Assembly: GCA_964395065.1 (NCBI GenBank)
Contig: CAYNAM010000121.1
Location: forward strand, 1-7,288
Direction: 5' to 3'
DNA: 7,288 nt
DNA from: Entomomonas sp964395065
GTDB lineage: Bacteria > Pseudomonadota > Gammaproteobacteria > Pseudomonadales > Pseudomonadaceae
The position numbers and the translations under genes are program-made. The notes below the pieces were generated by a model, which was not told the DNA's origin, did not search any database, and saw nothing but the letters and a program-made list of their open reading frames with translations. Positions 4,997 through 7,288 of this stretch are shown here, one piece after another. Numbering within the stretch: the stretch's first letter is position 1; each line of letters starts with the position of its first letter.

Positions 4997-6025
4997 TTAC
5001 CGCCAAAAACGGAGTTGGTTTAGATTGTCTGATGCTTTAGTTAATACATGCTCTACTGTTGCGGCAGCACCTAATCCAATTTTTTCTTGTAGGCCTTTTT
5101 TAATCACGTAATGAACGGTATAAATATTGGCTTTTTTAGCTCTATTCATTAAGTATTGATCACTGGTAATAATGCTATCTACCAGCTTTTTCTCTAACGC
5201 GTCTGTTCCAAGCCATGTTTCACCTGTGGCAATTTCATCAATGGCTAATTGAGGGCGATTGTCAGAAACAAAGGTTTTAAAAAGCTTGTGAGTAACTTCT
5301 AAGTCTTCTTTGAATTTTTCACGACCTTTGTCAGTATTTTCACCAAATACTGTCATCGTGCGTTTATATTCACCTGCTGTGAGTACTTCATAATCAATAT
5401 CATGTTTTTTTAGTAGGCGATGAGCATTGGGGATTTGAGCAACCACACCAATAGAACCTAAGATAGCAAAAGGTGCAGCGTGGATACGATTGCCAATACA
5501 TGCCATCATATAGCCGCCACTTGCGGCTACTTTATCTACGCAAATAGTTAGCGGAATGTTGGCTTCGCGAATTCTTGATAACTGTGAGGCTGCAAGACCA
5601 TAACCATGAACCATCCCGCCGGGGCTTTCGAGGCGTAAAACTACTTCATCATTGGGTGTGGCAATGGTTAGAATGGCGGAAATCTCTTGACGAAGATTTT
5701 CAACCGCTGAGGCTTTGATATCTCCAATAAAGTCTAATACAAAAACACGTTGTTTTGATTCGTCCGTATTATGTTTATTGGCCTTTTCGTCTTTTGCTCT
5801 TTGTTTTTTTAGTTTTTTTAAAGTGTCTTTATCTAAAACGGCTTCCTCTAATTGGTCGTGTAGTTTTTCAAAATGCTCATTCACTGCCTGTATATTTAAA
5901 TGGCCCTTTTGAGCTTCGTTTTTACGGCTTTTTAGGCTAGCAATAAAAATTAATACGGCAATAATGGCTACGACCAAAGTAATCGTTTTTAAAAGAAAAC
6001 TAGCATATTCTAGTAAAAAAACCAC
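4997..6025 (-). CDS. sohB: Inner-membrane serine protease SohB (S49 family)
   Basis: SohB is an S49-family (signal peptide peptidase-type) protease anchored in the inner membrane with its active domain in the periplasm. In E. coli, extra copies suppress the htrA growth defect. The 342 residues compare well with 349 in E. coli. One N-terminal membrane helix lies at about 9-30. A charged helical linker follows (about 31-92, coiled-coil-like and rich in K, E and D), and then the S49 domain: RVFVLDFIGDI, LRLESPGGMVHGYGLAASQL (131-150), DKVAASGGYMMA with nucleophile S169, GSIGVVAQ, and LTAGEYKRTMTVFGENT with general base K221. The S169/K221 dyad is intact. The start is GTG at 6025, with GGGGA 8 bases upstream and an N-terminus matching E. 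coli MELLSEYGLFL in position. The gene is divergent from the SCP2 gene and ends at its own terminator. Confidence 0.97.
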   Translation of the reverse strand: MVFLLEYASFLLKTITLVVAIIAVLIFIASLKSRKNEAQKGHLNIQAVNEHFEKLHDQLEEAVLDKDTLKKLKKQRAKDEKANKHNTDESKQRVFVLDFIGDIKASAVENLRQEISAILTIATPNDEVVLRLESPGGMVHGYGLAASQLSRIREANIPLTICVDKVAASGGYMMACIGNRIHAAPFAILGSIGVVAQIPNAHRLLKKHDIDYEVLTAGEYKRTMTVFGENTDKGREKFKEDLEVTHKLFKTFVSDNRPQLAIDEIATGETWLGTDALEKKLVDSIITSDQYLMNRAKKANIYTVHYVIKKGLQEKIGLGAAATVEHVLTKASDNLNQLRFWR

Positions 6026-6103
6026 AGTATGTTCCCCAACGTTAGTAAAAGTAGACTTAGATTAGGGGAGTATTGTAACGTTTTTAGCAAAAGAATTCTG
6101 TCA

Positions 6104-6145
6104 TTTACACGATAATTTAATGAAAAATTTATTATCTGATGTAAA
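6104..6145. promoter_or_regulatory. Imperfect inverted repeat between divergent sohB and SCP2 genes
   Basis: TTTACACGATAAT (6104-6116) faces ATTATCTGATGTAAA (6131-6145). Read outward on opposite strands, both arms show TTTACA followed by GATAAT, with a 2-base length difference between them. TTTACA resembles a -35 element on each strand. The element could be a symmetric operator or two facing promoters controlling the divergent genes. I cannot match it to a known regulator. Confidence 0.3.
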
Positions 6146-6192
6146 CTAATCACCCAATTTATTTGTCCGTAATCAGTAGAGGAAGTTGTTGC

Positions 6193-6504
6193 ATGAGTGC
6201 AAATGAAATGATTGAGCATTTAAAGTCAAAATTTAATGCAGAGGCTGCGCAAGGAAAAGATTTAGTTTTTCAATTTATGATTGAAGATTATCAAAATTAT
6301 ACACTGCATGTTAAAGATGGTGCTTGTGATATCAGTGAAGGTGTTGATGATCGTGCAGATGTCACTCTGACTGTGGCTAAGGAGGATTTTAAGGCTATGT
6401 TAAATAAAGAACTCAATGCGATGACAGCACTGATGAGCGGTAAGTTAAAAATACAAGGGAATCCTTTGTTGGCAATGCAGTTAAGTCAATTATTTTCTTT
6501 TTAA
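6193..6504 (+). CDS. Stand-alone SCP2 sterol-binding domain protein
   Basis: The 103-residue protein is a single SCP2 (sterol carrier protein 2) fold, a small cytosolic lipid-binding domain. Evidence is the pattern FQFMIEDYQNYTLHVKDGAC (27-45 region), ADVTLTVAKEDFKAML (55-70), and the diagnostic C-terminus MSGKLKIQGNPLLAMQLSQL ending in FSF. The ligand of bacterial one-domain members is mostly unknown; fatty acyl or isoprenoid lipids are family-level guesses. The start is ATG 6193, with AGAGGA (6178-6183) 9 bases upstream. An in-frame TTG at 6163 would add ten residues (SVISRGSCC), lacks a ribosome site and does not fit the family. The next gene starts 16 bases after the stop on the same strand, so the two are probably one operon. 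Confidence 0.93.
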   Translation: MSANEMIEHLKSKFNAEAAQGKDLVFQFMIEDYQNYTLHVKDGACDISEGVDDRADVTLTVAKEDFKAMLNKELNAMTALMSGKLKIQGNPLLAMQLSQLFSF

Positions 6505-6520
6505 TTAAAACGAGGCTCTT

Positions 6521-7288
6521 TTGGACACTTTTTCATTAACACCTGAGCTGTTATTGATTCTTTCTGTGGTTGCTTTTTTAGCCGGCTTTATTGACTCAAT
6601 TGCTGGTGGTGGCGGTTTAATTACTGTGCCTGCATTATTAACTGCTGGGGTTCCTCCTCATATGGTTTTAGGTACGAATAAACTCAGTGCGACTTTTGGT
6701 TCAGCAACCGCTAGTTTTGCCTATATTCGTCAAAAACTCTTTTCTCCTTCATTATGGTGGCCCAATTTATTAGCTACGGGGATTGGGGCTGCGATTGGTG
6801 CAGTTATAGCCCATTTTTTATCAGCAAGTTTTTTAGAAAAATTTTTACCTGTGATCGTGTTTGCGTGTGGTATTTATTTTTTGTTTTCTAAAACACCCAA
6901 TAAAAAAATGCCAGATCATGTGGTTATTAATCAGAGAAGGCAGTGGCCTCAAGGACTTACATTAGGTGTTTATGATGGTTTAGTTGGTCCAGGGACAGGT
7001 GCTTTTTGGATGATCAGTACATTAGTAATGTATCCCGTTGATTTATTAAGAGCTAGTGGTGTAGCGCGTACCATGAACTTTGTGAGTAATGGCGTAGCAT
7101 TGGTTGTATTTATCATTTATGGACAGGTAGCTTGGGCTTTAGGGCTTTGTATGGGGTGTGCTTTAATGATAGGCTCGTACTTAGGGGCTAATAGCGCTAT
7201 TAAAGGAGGATCAAAGCTGATTAAACCTATCTTTATTTGTGTGGTTATGGCAATTACTGTTCGTTTAGTGTGGAAAAATTGGCTCGGG
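6521..7288 (+). CDS. TSUP family (TauE/SafE, YfcA-like) membrane transporter, 3' end outside window
   Basis: The frame is open for 256 codons to the window end and encodes a polytopic inner-membrane protein of the TSUP family, which includes sulfite, sulfonate and organic-anion exporters. The substrate here is unknown. It has the two-fold internal repeat of the family: GFIDSIAGGGGLITVP (22-37) with GTNK (51-54) in the first half, and GVYDGLVGPGTGAF (149-162) in the second, separated by a basic cytoplasmic loop (about 124-143). About eight hydrophobic segments are visible. These motifs and the length match E. coli YfcA (269 residues) well, so only about ten residues should be missing. The start is TTG at 6521, with GAGG (6512-6515) 5 bases upstream. 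The encoded (M)DTFSLTPELL aligns with the YfcA N-terminus, and no ATG precedes the first helix. It is the second gene after the SCP2 gene. Confidence 0.94.
   Translation, partial: MDTFSLTPELLLILSVVAFLAGFIDSIAGGGGLITVPALLTAGVPPHMVLGTNKLSATFGSATASFAYIRQKLFSPSLWWPNLLATGIGAAIGAVIAHFLSASFLEKFLPVIVFACGIYFLFSKTPNKKMPDHVVINQRRQWPQGLTLGVYDGLVGPGTGAFWMISTLVMYPVDLLRASGVARTMNFVSNGVALVVFIIYGQVAWALGLCMGCALMIGSYLGANSAIKGGSKLIKPIFICVVMAITVRLVWKNWLG

Noticed and set aside
5715..5940. Plus-strand open frames antisense to sohB
   Set aside because: Their translations come from the reverse of the charged SohB linker, with no ribosome site or family features.
6163..6192. TTG at 6163 as the SCP2 start
   Set aside because: It has no ribosome site, and the ATG at 6193 has AGAGGA at good spacing and fits the family length.
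6010..6219. Minus-strand 69-codon frame between sohB and the SCP2 gene
   Set aside because: It overlaps the starts of both real genes and the intergenic control region, and its hydrophobic translation is typical of AT-rich spacer.
1..7288. CRISPR array, transposase, integrase, defence or toxin-antitoxin system
   Set aside because: No regularly spaced repeats and no matching protein motifs were found on either strand.

Overview
The window is AT-rich bacterial DNA with gammaproteobacterial genes. The GlyA tail, with its CFKEA, SLIKQ and TTRGFGE blocks, looks most like Pseudomonas-type enzymes, and SohB, YigZ and GlpQ are gammaproteobacterial in style. My best guess is a low-GC member or relative of Pseudomonadales, possibly host-associated. 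This comes from remembered family sequences, not from a search.

Layout. Positions 3-464 hold the 3' end of glyA, closed by a clear intrinsic terminator. Positions 511-1489 are gene-poor and AT-rich. They contain a possible minus-strand gene remnant (622-792), a repeat-like segment beside it, a perfect -10 hexamer followed by a hairpin, and a plausible unlisted gene for a 55-residue two-helix membrane peptide (1160-1327). Positions 1490-2554 are glpQ, full length and in one frame but interrupted by a TAG at codon 286. A convergent spacer with a G9 tract and a possible minus-strand terminator leads to an unrecognised secreted protein (2775-3293, minus) and yigZ (3384-3974, minus). Divergent from yigZ is a SERHL-like alpha/beta hydrolase (4094-4963). 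It has a perfect Shine-Dalgarno sequence, but its expected start codon reads ATA. Convergent with it is sohB (4997-6025, minus), which ends at a strong terminator overlapping the hydrolase stop. Divergent from sohB is a likely two-gene operon: a stand-alone SCP2 lipid-binding domain protein (6193-6504) and a YfcA-like TSUP membrane transporter cut by the window end (6521-7288).

The genes do not form one pathway. They cover one-carbon metabolism (glyA), periplasmic glycerophosphodiester use (glpQ), an inner-membrane protease (sohB) and small transport or lipid-binding functions. I see no mobile-element gene, CRISPR array, toxin-antitoxin pair, defence system, rRNA or tRNA, and no convincing new multi-gene system. 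The most notable signals are two single-codon lesions in otherwise intact genes (the ATA at the hydrolase start and the internal TAG of glpQ) and the unexplained 980-base gene-poor region. The two lesions could mean early gene decay, unusual translation, or errors in a draft sequence.
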